Source of the DNA: Mercurialis annua
Taxonomy: Eukaryota; Streptophyta; Magnoliopsida; Malpighiales; Euphorbiaceae
NCBI RefSeq assembly: GCF_937616625.2
Contig: NC_065577.1
Location: 2,645,001-2,709,000 of the forward strand
Reading direction: 5' to 3'
DNA: 64,000 nucleotides
Shown: piece after piece, positions 11,429 to 23,497 of the stretch
Numbering within the stretch: the first letter of the stretch is position 1
Layout of the letters: every line of letters begins with the position of its first letter
Position numbers and translations under genes: made by a program
The notes under the pieces: model-generated
What the model saw: only the letters and a program-made list of their open reading frames with translations
Databases searched by the model: none
What the model was told of the DNA's origin: nothing

Positions 11429-12789
11429 TGGTATCAAAGCGGGTCCGAGCCCGGAGATGGCGTTGCCACCGGTGTTGCCGCCGCATTTCAGATTCAGTGT
11501 TTCTTCTCCGGTTAACTGAACTGGATGTCCAGTCCCAGCAGTTCCGTGATTTCAGATTTATCGATTTCAGCTTCTTCTCCGTTGTACCGAACTGGATGTC
11601 CAGTCCCAGCGGTCCGGATTGAATTTCGGTTTACGAGCATCCCTATCGGTGACTCAATGTTCGATTTCAGATTTCAGCTCAACGCAATATGTTGTTCATC
11701 ACTATCAGTGGATTTAAGGTTCAATATCAGTTTCTGTTTATCACATTCGGTAAATGAGAAGTTTGATTCATATTTCAGTAGCAGATTACCTTCATTGTTC
11801 GGTGATTTCAAGTTCAACTTCGATTTCACCTCTGGTTCCTTTCAATCAAATTCAGGTTTCAATTTCAGATTCTCTTTCGTTCAAATTCTAATATTATTTT
11901 GTTCTCTGTCAAACATGATTTTGATGAGAGAATAGTAACCGTTTCTTGTTCATCATTGCTGCTCATTTCTTCCTGATTGTTGAGTAGATTCAATTCTTAT
12001 CAATTGAGTTTCGTATCTCTGATTTTTTGATTTTTCGTTTCTCACAAATATCATTTTCAGTCAATTCCTTATCTCTTGTTATCATTTGAGTTTTAATCTC
12101 AATATGATTTTTAGTTTCAAGGTTTGTTTAGTCTGAGCTATTCAATTTGGTGAAAACAAATAGATTTTAGTTTAGCTCATTAACCGTTCGGTAGAATTCC
12201 TCAATGAGATTTCAGCTATGGTTGCTGGTGTTTTTTTTAGCTAGCATATGTGCTAGAATTATCTTGGGTGCTGATAATCATGCCACTGAAGTTTTGTTGC
12301 TCTTGACTTGAATTCTTTGGTTTGGGATTTTCCTTCAAATGCTTAAAGCTCTACTGCTAGCGGATTAGTTATATGTCATGTATTGAAAATTGCTCAAACT
12401 TCTGGAGTTCTGCAATTATTCCATTGTTGTTAATAGTTGGTGTTTTGAGCTTTGTTGTTGAAATGGATGGATATCCATAGCTATTAGTGCAAAGTGGTTG
12501 CCTTCAAAGGTGTGTAATCCTATTATTGTTTTGAGTTTGGAAGAAAATGAGATCAAGACATTCAGGTTGAATGAATTGATTGGATGCATTATTGCTTCTC
12601 TGCATATTAATGATGAGAAATATATGGAAATGGGACATTAATATGGTCATTTGGAAAAGGATTTGAAAAGGTGCAGAGGGAGTTCCAGAATGAAAAAGGC
12701 ACACTGAACATGCAAACTGTTGCTGCAACATGGTCTCTTATCAAGGTAGACATCTTAGATATCTATGTCTAGCTTGAGGGGGGGGGGGG

Positions 12790-13089
12790 TAACAGAGTTC
12801 ATGCAAACTGTTGCTGCAAATACACAAGTCATGTTGCTTCGTTGCTATCGTGAAGGCCACTTCTCCGCTGCTCCAACATTGCTGCTATAAATTCCAGCTC
12901 ATCAACAACCAATTACAGCTCATATACAGCTGGTTACAGCTCATCAACACACACAGTGTGTGTGCATAATTAGCTAGAAACGGTTATTGTATTTTCTCTA
13001 TAAATAGAGATTTAGTTTTATAATTAGTTTTAAGTTTTGTAATCTACAAACTTCAATCAATATAGTTGCTCTGTGTTTATTTTCTGATA
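12790..13089 (+). repeat. 3' LTR of the small LTR element
   Basis: 300 bp matching 11129-11428 with about eight substitutions and no length change. It is preceded by a run of at least 12 G. Confidence 0.92.
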
Positions 13090-13192
13090 GTTTTGGTGGA
13101 TATAGAGTGTGCATTTGGTATTTTGGCTCAATGGTAAAAATATTAAAACCCGGTCGGTTTTGAAGAAACATAAAATCAAACAGAATTAAAGC

Positions 13193-13240
13193 AAAGACCG
13201 ATACGTATAGGGGCTAAACCGATACGTATAGGGGCTAAAT
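13193..13240 (+). repeat. 23-bp tandem duplication
   Basis: The phrase ACCGATACGTATAGGGGCTAA occurs twice in a row. No function is apparent. Confidence 0.7.
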
Positions 13241-13560
13241 TAAGAATTTAAGCTCATTTGAGTTTTAATTTGTATAACACTCGAACTTGAACTTGGTATA
13301 ATTAGGACGTGGTTCAGTTCTGCTCATTTAAACTTATAGTAAGAGTGGAACCAAATTGAATGACTAAATTAAAAAATTCATTTAAATTGAACTAATTTTA
13401 GGTTAATTTTTGAAAATAATAAAATTCAGTTAAAATTCGATAAAAATTGAACCAAAAAAATATTTTGAATTGAAAAATCAATAGAACCAATCAGTTCGAT
13501 TAAATTTTGTTTACATCATTTATAAATTCAATTTGGTTTGATGTAAAAAAGTATATAATA
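13241..13560 (+). repeat. Block repeat E, copy 1 (upstream of R2)
   Basis: An AT-rich repeat marked by ACCAAATTGAATGACT, AATTGAACCAAAAAAATA and ATCAGTTCGATTAAATTTT. Related copies lie at 19590-19890, 39230-39680 and 52760-53040/53500-53590, each upstream of a gene-like unit (R4, R7, R9). It is therefore part of the larger duplicated block. Confidence 0.6.
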
Positions 13561-13639
13561 ATAGATCGGTTTTATTGGTTTTTTTTATTTTATAAATAAA
13601 ACATAATTAATTTGGACCCCTTGAAATAAAAGTCTGCGT

Positions 13640-15352
13640 CTGTCACTAGCTACGAATAATGTTGCACATATTAATATCCAAATATCTAGTTTTATGTCAT
13701 GTCAATAAAACCACTTTATTAATTTCTATAACCACTTCTGATATCGTTGAATAAGAGTTCTTTTATTTTAAAAAGGAAAATTGCTTTACAACCCATCATT
13801 TTAATCCATTTTCTATAACTCTTCTTATGTGACAATATTTCCATTTCCGTCATCCAATTTTCCTTTAAAAGTGTATATCTCAAAAACTAACTTTTAAGAC
13901 ATCCACTTTTTAATTTCACGTTAGATAAGTTAAAAAAAATGAATTAAATAGAATGATTATATAAAATTATTATATATATATGTTACTATATATATGTTAC
14001 TATATCATTATTATTCTAGTTAACAAATAAAAGGATTCAGGGTGATGGAGATGGCCACAGTATTGAAACATACTACATATACAATAAAGAAAATCAAGTA
14101 ACAAAATCTAAATCAATCCAAAGCCTTAATGATAAAATCTGATTTTTCTTTTTAAAATATCATAACTTCATATTCATTTAGATAATAAAATCTTGTATTG
14201 GGATTTTAATATTTAATATTTAATATTTATTACACTCTCTCTTTTTACTTGCTATATAAATGCCATTTCTTCAGAGTTGAACCCAGGTCCTTCTAACCTA
14301 GAAAAAAAAATCCCACACTCAAAAATGTCAAAAAAGAAAAGAAATGAAGAAACTGCTCCTCCCTAGTACATTATTTTGCACGAAAAGTTATTCGATCTTA
14401 CGTTTTTAATTTTGTTTTTGAACACAAAAACTTATTTAGTCATATGTTCTAAATTTCATTTTGAACAAGAAAATTTATTCGTTCTTATATTTCGAGTTTC
14501 CTTGATATATTTTTAAAAATGTTAGTTAATTTCCAAAACGTTATATTTATAAAATACTTTCTAATAAATATTGTTTCACAAATTATTTCTGTTTTATCGG
14601 CAGAAAACCAGATCGTTATTCATGGCAATTCAGCTACACTCTTTCTATTTTTACAACCACACCTAATTATGAACCCTTTTTGGTTCTTAAGCGAAAAATT
14701 AGACCATTATTGCTAAATGTTCGAGCGGGATATCATTTCACGGTTAACATTGAGAAAATATTGCGCTCTCATCAAAATCTGAAATCCTATCGTCAAATGG
14801 ATTTTTTTGCAATCATCGGATCCGATCTGCTCTTATAGGCTCCGACTTAGGTGCAAAGATTAAAATGAGTCATAAAATTTTGGCACCGCTATGTCAAAAT
14901 TGTGAAAAGTGGGTTGACTCTGAGACAAAACAAATGAAAGGATACAACGGAGGGAATGACTGCCCTCTTTATCTTCACCCGTACCGAGTTGTACTAAATT
15001 TTTTATCCTATATTTTAATTTAGTATCAAAATATTAAGCTATGTTAAAATCGTATGAGATTAAATTTCTATTGTAAGTGAACTTCAAAATTGTTGAGATC
15101 AAAATAGTTTGATGTAATAATTAGTGACAATATATTATAAAAAAATATCGAAAATGTTATATTATATGGTGACCAATATGACAACTGATGTAGTAATATG
15201 TCTTATTTTAGCGAAAAGAGACAATATACTACAGTTTGAAATACAATCAATTTTTTTTGTACCGTTTTAATACAAATTGAAATTTTAGTATAAAATTAAA
15301 ACAGAAGGCAAAGATTTTATATCACTTGCTATATTACTGAAATTGTACTTGC
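13640..15352 (+). repeat. Gene-like repeat unit R2
   Basis: The TATA box CTATATAAATG is at about 14252-14261. The leader contains ATGTCAAAAAAGAAAAG, opening a 13-codon frame (MSKKKRNEETAPP). The conserved core TTATTCATGGCAATTCAGCT is near 14617, in a second small frame of about 15 codons. A possible intron ends just before GCAGAAAACCAGATCG (acceptor-like in R4 and R5, but CGGCAG here). The downstream part matches R1 and R3-R5. The unit ends abruptly in a copied squalene epoxidase exon. Confidence 0.6.
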
Positions 15353-15425
15353 TTTGGAGAAGAACATTAGTTTATCTCCTTCAGCCCTTACTATGGGAAA
15401 AATAATTCCAGATGCAACCTGCAAA
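15353..15425 (-). pseudogene. Copied last exon of squalene epoxidase
   Basis: On the minus strand, a TTTTGCAG acceptor is followed by codons reading VASGIIFPIVRAEG, as in the last exon of the intact gene at 31138-31209, then DKLMFFSKA where the gene has VKQMFFSKT. No other squalene epoxidase exon is near. The flank on the other side belongs to unit R2, as at R5, with a deletion of the roughly 180 bp that separates unit and exon at the true locus. This is a fragment carried along by segmental duplication. Confidence 0.85.
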
Positions 15426-16090
15426 ATACAAGACATTATTCATTAAAGACTAGTAGACAACTAAATCGCTCTCAGCTTAAAGTAATTATGGAATAACGTC
15501 TATACACGGAAACACTGAAACGGAAAACGCTAAAACAAGAAACAAGATATATTATTTTTACAAAAATAGGCTATAAAAATAAAATTTCAGAAGTATTTTC
15601 GGAAATAAAAATGAAACACCGAAACGTAAGACTGACTTGTCTTTAGCATTTGAGATGTGGGATTGACAGAAAAAGACCAGTAAATAGTAATAAACAAGCT
15701 CACCCTTGATATTGTTGACATCAAGGGCGGATCGGGGTGGGGGTGTCGAGGAGGGTCGGCACCGGAAAAAATTAAAAAAATACGGATATAGGGGGAGTCG
15801 TGGTTTCGTCCCTACTATATAAAGCATTTGTCTTCCCAAACAATAGTAGTACTACACATCTTATGCTCATTAGCTCATTATTTAGTACTAAGAACTTTAT
15901 GTTAAAAATGGTAAAAATAAAGAAACATCTAAACTGAATTTGTAAATTCCAGTTCCAATCTCCTGTAAAAAGAGTCCAGTTCTTGCAAATTGCACCCATG
16001 AAGTTACTATATTTTCCAATCAAAGCTCACTCTAATAAAGATTAAGAATTGAAACTCATAAGTTATTAACCATAATAACTAGCTACAAGT
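15426..16090. other. Spacer without recognised gene
   Basis: No coding pattern is supported. Open frames on the minus strand near 15560-16020 are AT-driven and have no codon or protein signature I recognise. Confidence 0.4.
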
Positions 16091-16103
16091 ACAAGCCTAG
16101 AAG

Positions 16104-16237
16104 CCGGTGTGAGCCTAGCCTGGTTAAAGTGTATCTAAGCGCATCTTGAGATAATGGGTTCCAATCTTGTCTCCATAACTAACAACTAACAAATTGAGCC
16201 TTTAAAAATCATACTCTATCTTTGACAAAAAAAAAAC
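16104..16237 (+). mobile_element. Short SINE-like element
   Basis: 134 bp with an A-box-like AGCCTAGCCTGGTTAAAGTG, a B-box-like GGGTTCCAATC and a terminal A run after TTTGAC. It is flanked by a 13-bp direct repeat, ACAAGCC(T/C)AGAAG, at 16091-16103 and 16238-16250 with a single mismatch. This is a different family from the SINE at 10603-10830. Confidence 0.75.
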
Positions 16238-17027
16238 ACAAGCCCAGAAGTTCAAAGACACTAAAAAAACAAGATAGAATATGCAGTTAAACAACATTAT
16301 ACAGTTACTCTCTAAAATTGGTCATCAAAGCAAAAAGACATCAAAGATCAGAGCTAAACATTAATAAAATATTAGACATCCTCCATTGACTCTTCAAAAG
16401 AGTCAAACTCTTTAAATTAAAGAGTGTAACAATAAAATGCAAGTCTAATGGACTGATTATTATGTATATTTAGAGAAGAGAGTGAGTTTAACTTTCTACA
16501 TGCGAAGAGAGCCAATTTTCACTCTCTATTTCACATTTCATCAATTGTATTAGATTTTAAAGTCAAATAAAATATATTTTTTCTTAATATATATATATAT
16601 ATTGCTAATCTGATATAAAAATAAAAATACAAATAAAAAATTATTGTTTAGTTAATATTTATTGAAAAAGTAAAATAAAAGTTAAAAATTAAAGGGTCTA
16701 TTGAAGTAAAATTATAAAAAAAATCTTTAAATTTAAAATACTCTTTATTTAAAAAAAATACTCGTTATTATAAAGAATATCATTAAGAATTTGGTTGTAA
16801 TAATTTTATTAAATAATTATGTAGTTGAATTTTTAGATTTATTAAACGATTTGCAAAAAATGTTGTGTATATTATTGTTCAAACATCTTGTTCTATGTTA
16901 AATCAGTAATCATGCATTTATAGTTTTTGTAAATATGATCTAATAAAAATTCTTATATTAAATCAATATGTTACTATATTATTGTTATTTCATTTAATTA
17001 ACAAATAGACGGATTTGAGGTGATAAC

Positions 17028-17619
17028 TAGGGGTGTCAAAATGGATCATGACACGATAACTCGATTCACCTAATTGTAAATTTGACGAATTCAGATTGAG
17101 TCTTAGCAAGTTCGTGTTTTAACCGTGTCAACCCGTTTATGACACGAAATAAATGGGTGGTGTCACGAGTTGACTCGCGAACCCATCTAACCCGCCTAAC
17201 CATTTTACAAATTATATTATTTATAATATTATAGAAATAAACTAGTTATAATTTCATAAAATAAAAAATGAAATTATTAAATTAGTTAAATATAATTATA
17301 TTAATTTATAAATAAAAAAATTTTAATTTATTTTTTTATAATTAGAGTATTAATTGATAAATTTAAGTTTAAAATTATATTTTTATGGTTTTAGTATTTT
17401 TAAATGTTAAATGAGTCGTGTAATTGTGTTAATCGTGTTACCCGTTTATCTTAACGTGTTAATCGTGTCGTGTCACCCGTTTAAAATTTGTGTCGTATTA
17501 GGGTTGAAGGTTTTGACACGATTAGTTAACCGAGTCGTGTTCGTGTTGAACCTAATCGTATCAACAGAGTAGATCAACATGACACGTTTACGACCCGCTA
17601 ATCCATTTTAACACCCCTA
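17028..17619. mobile_element. hAT-like non-autonomous element
   Basis: Ends TAGGGGTGTCAAAATGGAT and its near-complement ATCCATTTTAACACCCCTA. The subterminal regions are rich in GTGTCA, ACCCG and CGTGTC motifs on both sides, typical of small hAT-type elements. There is no coding capacity. The target duplication is not clear; only TGAT is shared on the two sides. Confidence 0.7.
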
Positions 17620-17637
17620 CTGATGAAGGTGGCCATA

Positions 17638-17857
17638 GGAGAGATTATTAGGTAGATTCAGTTTACCACGTCATTCGTGGACTAGCCTATTACATTATGA
17701 CACGTCATTAAAATAATAGCACTATCGTAATTTTGTTTATTACTTATGTACACTTTGAGCAGTAATATTACGATAGTGCCATTATTTTAATGACGTGTCA
17801 TAATGTGATAGGTTTAGTTCATAGATGACGTGGTGGACTGAGACCTAAGAATTTCTC
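17638..17857. mobile_element. MULE-type MITE, second copy
   Basis: Same family as 482-705: long arms including CACGTCATTCGTGGACTAG and a complement with TGACGTGGTGGACTGAG. The flanks GTGGCCATA and GTGGCCACA fit a 9-bp target duplication with one later change. Confidence 0.85.
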
Positions 17858-19589
17858 GTGGCCACAGTATTGAAACATAATTGCACATACTAATATTATA
17901 AATATAGTAAATCAAATCAAGTAGCAAAATCTAAATGAATCCAAAGCCATAATGATAAAATCTGAATTTTCTTTTTATTATCATAACTTGAGATTCATTT
18001 AGATATTTAAAATCTTATATTGGAATTTCAAAATTTACTACCATAACTCTTTTCACTTACTATATAAATCATATTTCCTCATAGTGGTAAATCATAACCC
18101 AGTCTTTATGACCTAAAAAAAACCCTCAAAAATGTCAAAAAAGAAAAAAAAAACAAAGAAAATGCTTAGTAGTACTCTTTCTTGTGCCAAAACTTATCTT
18201 CTCAAATTTTGTTTTAAAACACCAAAATTTGTTCAATTTCATGTTTTGTTTTATAAACACGGAAATTTACCGAGTCTTATGTTTTGATTTTCGAATTTAT
18301 TTAAACTTTCTAAAACCGATTACAAAATTTTGAAATTTATAAAATATTTCTATAAAATATACTGGAAATTTCCTTTGTCTTATGTTTTGTGGAGTATTCT
18401 TTTTTTCAAAAATGTTTTCAGAAAATCTAAATTTTTTATATTTATAATCTATTAACAAACAAATATTATTTTATGAATTTTTCGTTTCTTACGATTACTT
18501 ACCAGATCGTTGTTCATGACAATTCAGCTACACTCTCTTTACTTCTCACTTTCAACACCTATTCATGAGCCTTTTTTGGGTTTTCGGCAAATAACTTAAT
18601 CACAGTCGTTAATTTTCAAACGTGAAAAATGTTTCACAGTCTTCGTTGAGAAAATACTGTGCTCTCATACAGAATTTTTTGTCGAACCAAAGGTTTATGT
18701 TGCAATTTTTTTTTTACCATCCTTATCATCGGAACCTATCTGCTCATTAGTATCAAATTTTGGAGCGGGTGAAAAGGATTGAAATGGATAATAAAACTTT
18801 GGTATCCATAAGGTCGAAATTGTAAAAGTTGAAAATTCATAGCCAGGTGAGAAGCGAGTTTGAATGAGGTGACAAATTATGGGGTGATAAAGCAGGCAAA
18901 CTAGTCATATATTTACTAGTCTATAATGTCATTGGCTTTATCTTTGATGACATGATGAATATGTTTACCTAAGAATTTATTTTCATTATTATTTTATTTA
19001 TTTTCAAAGAAAAAAAGTTGAATTGAGATTATATTGATAGCATGTGTATTTGAGAGGTCGAAAACATCAGCGGCAAAAACGCAGCCTCAAAAAGCAGGAC
19101 GGAATATAAGAAAAAAGCGTATTCAGATAATATCAACTTAAAAAAAATAAGCAAAGAAGATATGAGAAGAAACGAACGGGTGCTAATGGTTGATTGAGTA
19201 TAGAAGATACAAGGATTTCTGAAATTTTATTTATTCACAAATTTCATGTATAATTTGTTAAAAGGAATGGTTAATATGGTTTTTTTTTAGAGAATGGTTA
19301 TATTGTATTAATCCAACAATTATAACAAACATTAGCAATTATACAAATATGCTTAGGAAACCAAACTCAACAGCTGGGGTTGAATATCAATCAAAAAAAT
19401 TTGTTCCCCACATCAAGTTTAAAAGCTCATTTGACGAGTATCTTAAACGTATAAATTGATAATGTTTTAATATAATGCCAGTTTTTTATACCTCTAAAAT
19501 TTTAATTTATAAAATTTCATATTTTATAATGAAAAAATGCATCAAATATAGTTTTTATTTTTTTATTGAACTCGACAACTAGCATATCA

Positions 19590-19890
19590 TTCAAATGCAT
19601 AAAATATAACACACTCGAGGTTGAACTTGATATTATTCGGACTTGATTTGATTCATCTCGTTTAAACTTCTAGTAAGAGTCTAACCAAATTGAATGACTG
19701 AATCAAATTGATAAATTTATATCGAATTGATTTTAGCTTGATTCGATTTTAAAAATAAACAAGTTCGGTTAAACTTCATAAAAGTTGAACCAAAAAAATA
19801 ATTGAAATTTAAAACTCCATAGAATCTATCAGTTCGGTTAAATTTTGTCTAATAACCCTTATAAATTCAATTTGGTCTGATTTAATAAAA
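19590..19890 (+). repeat. Block repeat E, copy 2 (upstream of R4)
   Basis: Matches 13241-13560 at ACCAAATTGAATGACT, GTTGAACCAAAAAAATA and TCAGTTCGGTTAAATTTTGT. It places R4 in the same duplicated block type as R2. Confidence 0.6.
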
Positions 19891-20619
19891 TAAAAGAAAT
19901 AGATAAGCTTGGATGGGCTTTATTTGAAAAGGTTATTTTTATAATTATACTATACAAAAACAATATTTTTCAGTATTTTATATAAAATTATAAATAAATA
20001 AAAACCTATTAAAATTAGTATAATATCTTTCAAATAATTAATTTAATGTGTTATTAACTATAAAGTTTATAAAATAATTAACAATAACAAACAATCAGTT
20101 ACAATAGTATTACAATTGAAAAAAAAATGTAATAATATAACAATCAAAAGAAATATATTCAATCAAAAGAAATTAATTCATAAATTTGATGATTTAATCT
20201 TTTTTTTTTTATGAATTTGATGATTTAATCTTAAAAGATTTAAAAACTATCAGAATGTATAATTTACTCAATTTTAATTTTTTTATTAAAACTAATTGCA
20301 AGATATTAACACTGCCACCATATTCTCAATATTAAAAATTATATTGAGACGTTAAGTATCAAAAATGAAGTTATCAGGTCATAATTGTTTTTAGTAATAC
20401 TATTTGTCACTTATATTTTAGTTAAGTATTGCAAATTTTTATTTAATCCGCCTTGATGAAAGTTTGTTTTCTTTTCTTTAATAAAAATTGTGTTGTCATT
20501 AATTATAAAAAAAAAATTGTGTTGTCATTTTTAAGATAAGTTTGCCTCAGCCTTTTCAGTAAAGTTTATTTTTTCTCTTTTAGAAGTAAAAAGAATTTAA
20601 TTGTATAATCCTAATTAAA

Positions 20620-22270
20620 TTTATGAAATTTACTTTTTAAGTTAATTAGACGAGCTACGAATAATGCTACCCATATTAATATTCAAGCATCTCATTCTAT
20701 GTCATGTCAATAAAAACGCATTATTAATTTCTATAACAACTTCTGATATGGTTGAATAAAAATTCTTATATTTAAAAGAGTATGTTACTATATTATTGTT
20801 ATTCTACTTAACATATAAAAGGATTTGGGGCGATGAAAAGGTGGACATAGTATTGAAACATACTATAAATACAATAAATAAAATCAAGTAACAAAATCCA
20901 AATGAATCCAAAGTCTAAATGATAAAATCGGAATTTTCTTGTTATTATCATAACTTCATATTCATTTAGATAATAAAACCTTGTATTGGGATTTTATTAT
21001 TTATTAGACTCTCTTTTTACTTGCTATATAAATTCCATTTCTTCACAGTTGAATCATAACCTAGAGAGAAAAAAAAAACCACACTCAAAAATGTCAAAAA
21101 AGAAAAAAAGAATAAAGGAAATTCTCCATAGAACACTATCTTGCACGAAAATTTATTCAATCTTATTCTTAATTTTTTTTTTGAACACAAAACCTTATTT
21201 AGTCGTGATTTTTAAATTTTATTTTGAGCAAGAAAAGTTATTCATTCTTATATTTCGAGTTTTGTTGATATTCTATAAAAATGTTAGTTAATTTCCAAAA
21301 TTTTATAATTATAATTATAGAAAAAGTTACTTTGCCAATTTTTGTTTATAGGCAGAAAATCAGATCGTTATTCATGTCAATTCAGCTATATCTCTCCATA
21401 TTTGCCTCTCCCAGTCTAACCACGAACCCTTTTTGGTTTTCCGATGAAAAATTAAATCAGTCATTAATTTTTCGACATGGGGAATATTTTACGGTTCACA
21501 TTGAAAAATATTGCGCTCTCATCAAAATCTGAAATCCTCTAGTCAAATCAAAACTTTTATTGCAATTTTTTAGACCAATTTTATCATCGGATCCGATCTG
21601 CTCTGATGGGTTCGGACTTCGGTGCAAAGAGTAAATCGGGTCATAAAATTTTGGTACCATAATATCAAAATTGTGAAAGATGAGATTTGAGGATGAGAAA
21701 TTGGGACTCAACGGGCAGGCTGAGACAAAGAAAAGGAAGAGATGGTTGCCCCCTTTATCTTATTATTCTTATATTTTAATCTAGTATCAAAATATTAAAC
21801 TATATCGAAGTCGTACAAGAGTATAATTTTCTATCGTAAGTGAAAGTACTTCAAGATCGTTAAAATCATAAGTAATTTGATGTAATAGTCGGTGACAATA
21901 TATTTTTAAAAATATATTGAAGGTGCTATATTATATGTTCGATTATAGAATATTGTATAATGTTCGATTTATTGATTGATTTAACTAGAGAATATTGTAT
22001 GATATTAATGAAATAGAGATTTTGCTTATATAAGTATTATATATATGTTCGATTTATTCATTAATTTCATATAAATCTTATTGAAAGAAATAAGAAACAT
22101 AAGCAATTATAATAAAAAAAAAATGCTTAAATCAGTTTAAGAATTTCTATATGAAACTTTTCATTCTCATTATCTACTTGCTAGCTAGTATATTGCTGAT
22201 ATTACATTGCACTGAAATTCTGCCAGAGCAATTCCCAGGTATAAGAAAAATTCAAGAATTTTTTCTCAAA
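20620..22270 (+). repeat. Gene-like repeat unit R4
   Basis: TATA box TATATAAAT is at 21025-21033. The leader ATG (ATGTCAAAAAAGAAAAAAAG) opens a frame that stays open for more than 60 codons because an intron-like AT-rich stretch happens to lack stops. A plausible acceptor (TTTATAG) precedes GCAGAAAATCAGATCG and the core TTCATGTCAATTCAGCTA near 21372. The core frame runs about 50 codons (MSIQLYLSIFASPSLTT...), the longest of R1-R5. The product is unknown. The tail near 22200-22260 resembles the 3' flank of squalene epoxidase. Confidence 0.6.
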
Positions 22271-22279
22271 ATATGTGCG

Positions 22280-23497
22280 AATAATGTTCCACAAGGACAT
22301 TAGGATATGATTTGCCTAATTATAACATAGTCTCAGGTTATCACAAAGAATAAAGAAATAATTACTCTTTAAAATTGAATTACAAAACATCTTAGCCGGC
22401 TTTTCACGTTATTTCGCCACCAATTAGAGATGGGAAAATATGCAAATTAATTTTCCCCTCGTGTTTATATTTAAGAGCAGATACGCCCTCTATGTGTATG
22501 TTAGAGCAAAAAGACATTAAATTGTCAAAATGGAGCAAATACGCCATTTTATTAAACGGGGTTGAAAATGAATGCAAACACCTATTCAAGATCTTTAGAT
22601 GGCTTATAATCCACCTGAAAAGAAATACAAATTCGCCACTAGAATGCCGGAAGAAAATTACGGGTTATCTCTAACTATCGAATAAGTATATTAAAACTAG
22701 GATTTTACCTAGAAACGTGTATATGTAGAGTTTGCCAGGTATGGTTTCTCACACTAATTTAATTTCATTGTTAATTTGTTAAGCTACACAATTTTATTAT
22801 CTTTTTTGAAAGAATGTGTGTGGAGTTACATGAAATAAAAGAAAATTTAGCTGGAAAGGTGATAAGAGATTATAGCTTTGAAATATAAAAACTTATACAA
22901 CAGTATTGGTTCAGTCACTAATTTTCACTGTTATCATGCTTTTGTTTTGAAACTATTTTAAAAATTGTTTCTCTAGATTTTTTTTTTTTGCAAAAATACA
23001 AATTTACGCTACTTTTACATAAAGGGCATAGTGAAGATGAATGAAATATTTGCATCTTCTCTCTATAAAATGTAGTTGTAACCTATTGTTTCCTCACCTC
23101 ATAAGAATCTAAATCGTTATGTATTAGCATTTTTTGTTGAATTTTTCTTACCAATCAGCTGATCAGGACTGATTGAACCAAAATTAATTAAACAAAATAT
23201 TTTATCTAATCGAGCTATCAATTTTAACAAAAACCGATTTAATCAAATTAACTAAAACGTAAGGTAGTCCTAAGCCTGCTTTAGCCAGACCTAGCTTGCA
23301 AGGGCATACGCTGAGCCATACAGCTAAAGGCTTCAACCTACACCATACAGTAAAAACCAATCTCATCAATAATTTAGTATTCTGTCAAAAAAGGCTCAAC
23401 GATACAAATGTGTGCAGCAACTGATTTCTTTACAATCGCCATAATACTTGTTATAAAGAAAATATTTGATTCAAACAAAAACCGAACCGAACCTTGT
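22280..23497. other. Spacer downstream of eIF2-alpha
   Basis: The minus-strand eIF2-alpha 3' UTR must lie in the last few hundred bases. No other gene is supported. A repeat-like patch with AGAGCAGATACGCCC and GAGCAAATACGCC near 22480-22550 was seen but no element ends were found. Confidence 0.4.

Larger units (their letters stand above)
11129..13089 (+). mobile_element. Non-autonomous small LTR retrotransposon
   Basis: Two 300-bp LTRs (11129-11428 and 12790-13089), a primer binding site TGGTATCAAAGC at 11429-11440, a G-rich polypurine tract at about 12774-12789, and a 5-bp target duplication GTTTT at 11124-11128 and 13090-13094. The interior is about 1.36 kb with no gag-pol. A short stretch near 12490-12640 can be read as gag-like (KWLPSK, LEENEIKTFRLNELIG), similar to Copia gag domains. 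The LTR ends are TA...TA. I counted about 8 differences between the LTRs (2.7 percent), so it is older than the Copia at 1746-6468. Confidence 0.92.
16790..19100 (+). repeat. Gene-like repeat unit R3, with two nested insertions
   Basis: TATA box TATATAAAT is at 18061-18069, followed by a leader with ATGTCAAAAAAGAAAAA and the core GTTCATGACAATTCAGCT near 18512. The core opens a small frame of about 28 codons (MTIQLHSLYFSLSTP...). The upstream part is interrupted by a hAT-like element (17028-17619) and a MITE (17638-17857), both inserted into the GGTGATGAAGGTGGCCATAG stretch conserved among units. Its extent is estimated by comparison with R1 and R4. Confidence 0.6.

Noticed and set aside
11428..11935. 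Open frames of 64 and 136 codons after the 5' LTR
   Set aside because: Low-complexity Ser/Phe-rich translation of the non-coding interior of the LTR element, with no gag or other signature.
22404..22674. Opposed 60-codon frames
   Set aside because: Mutually overlapping antisense frames in spacer with no protein signature.
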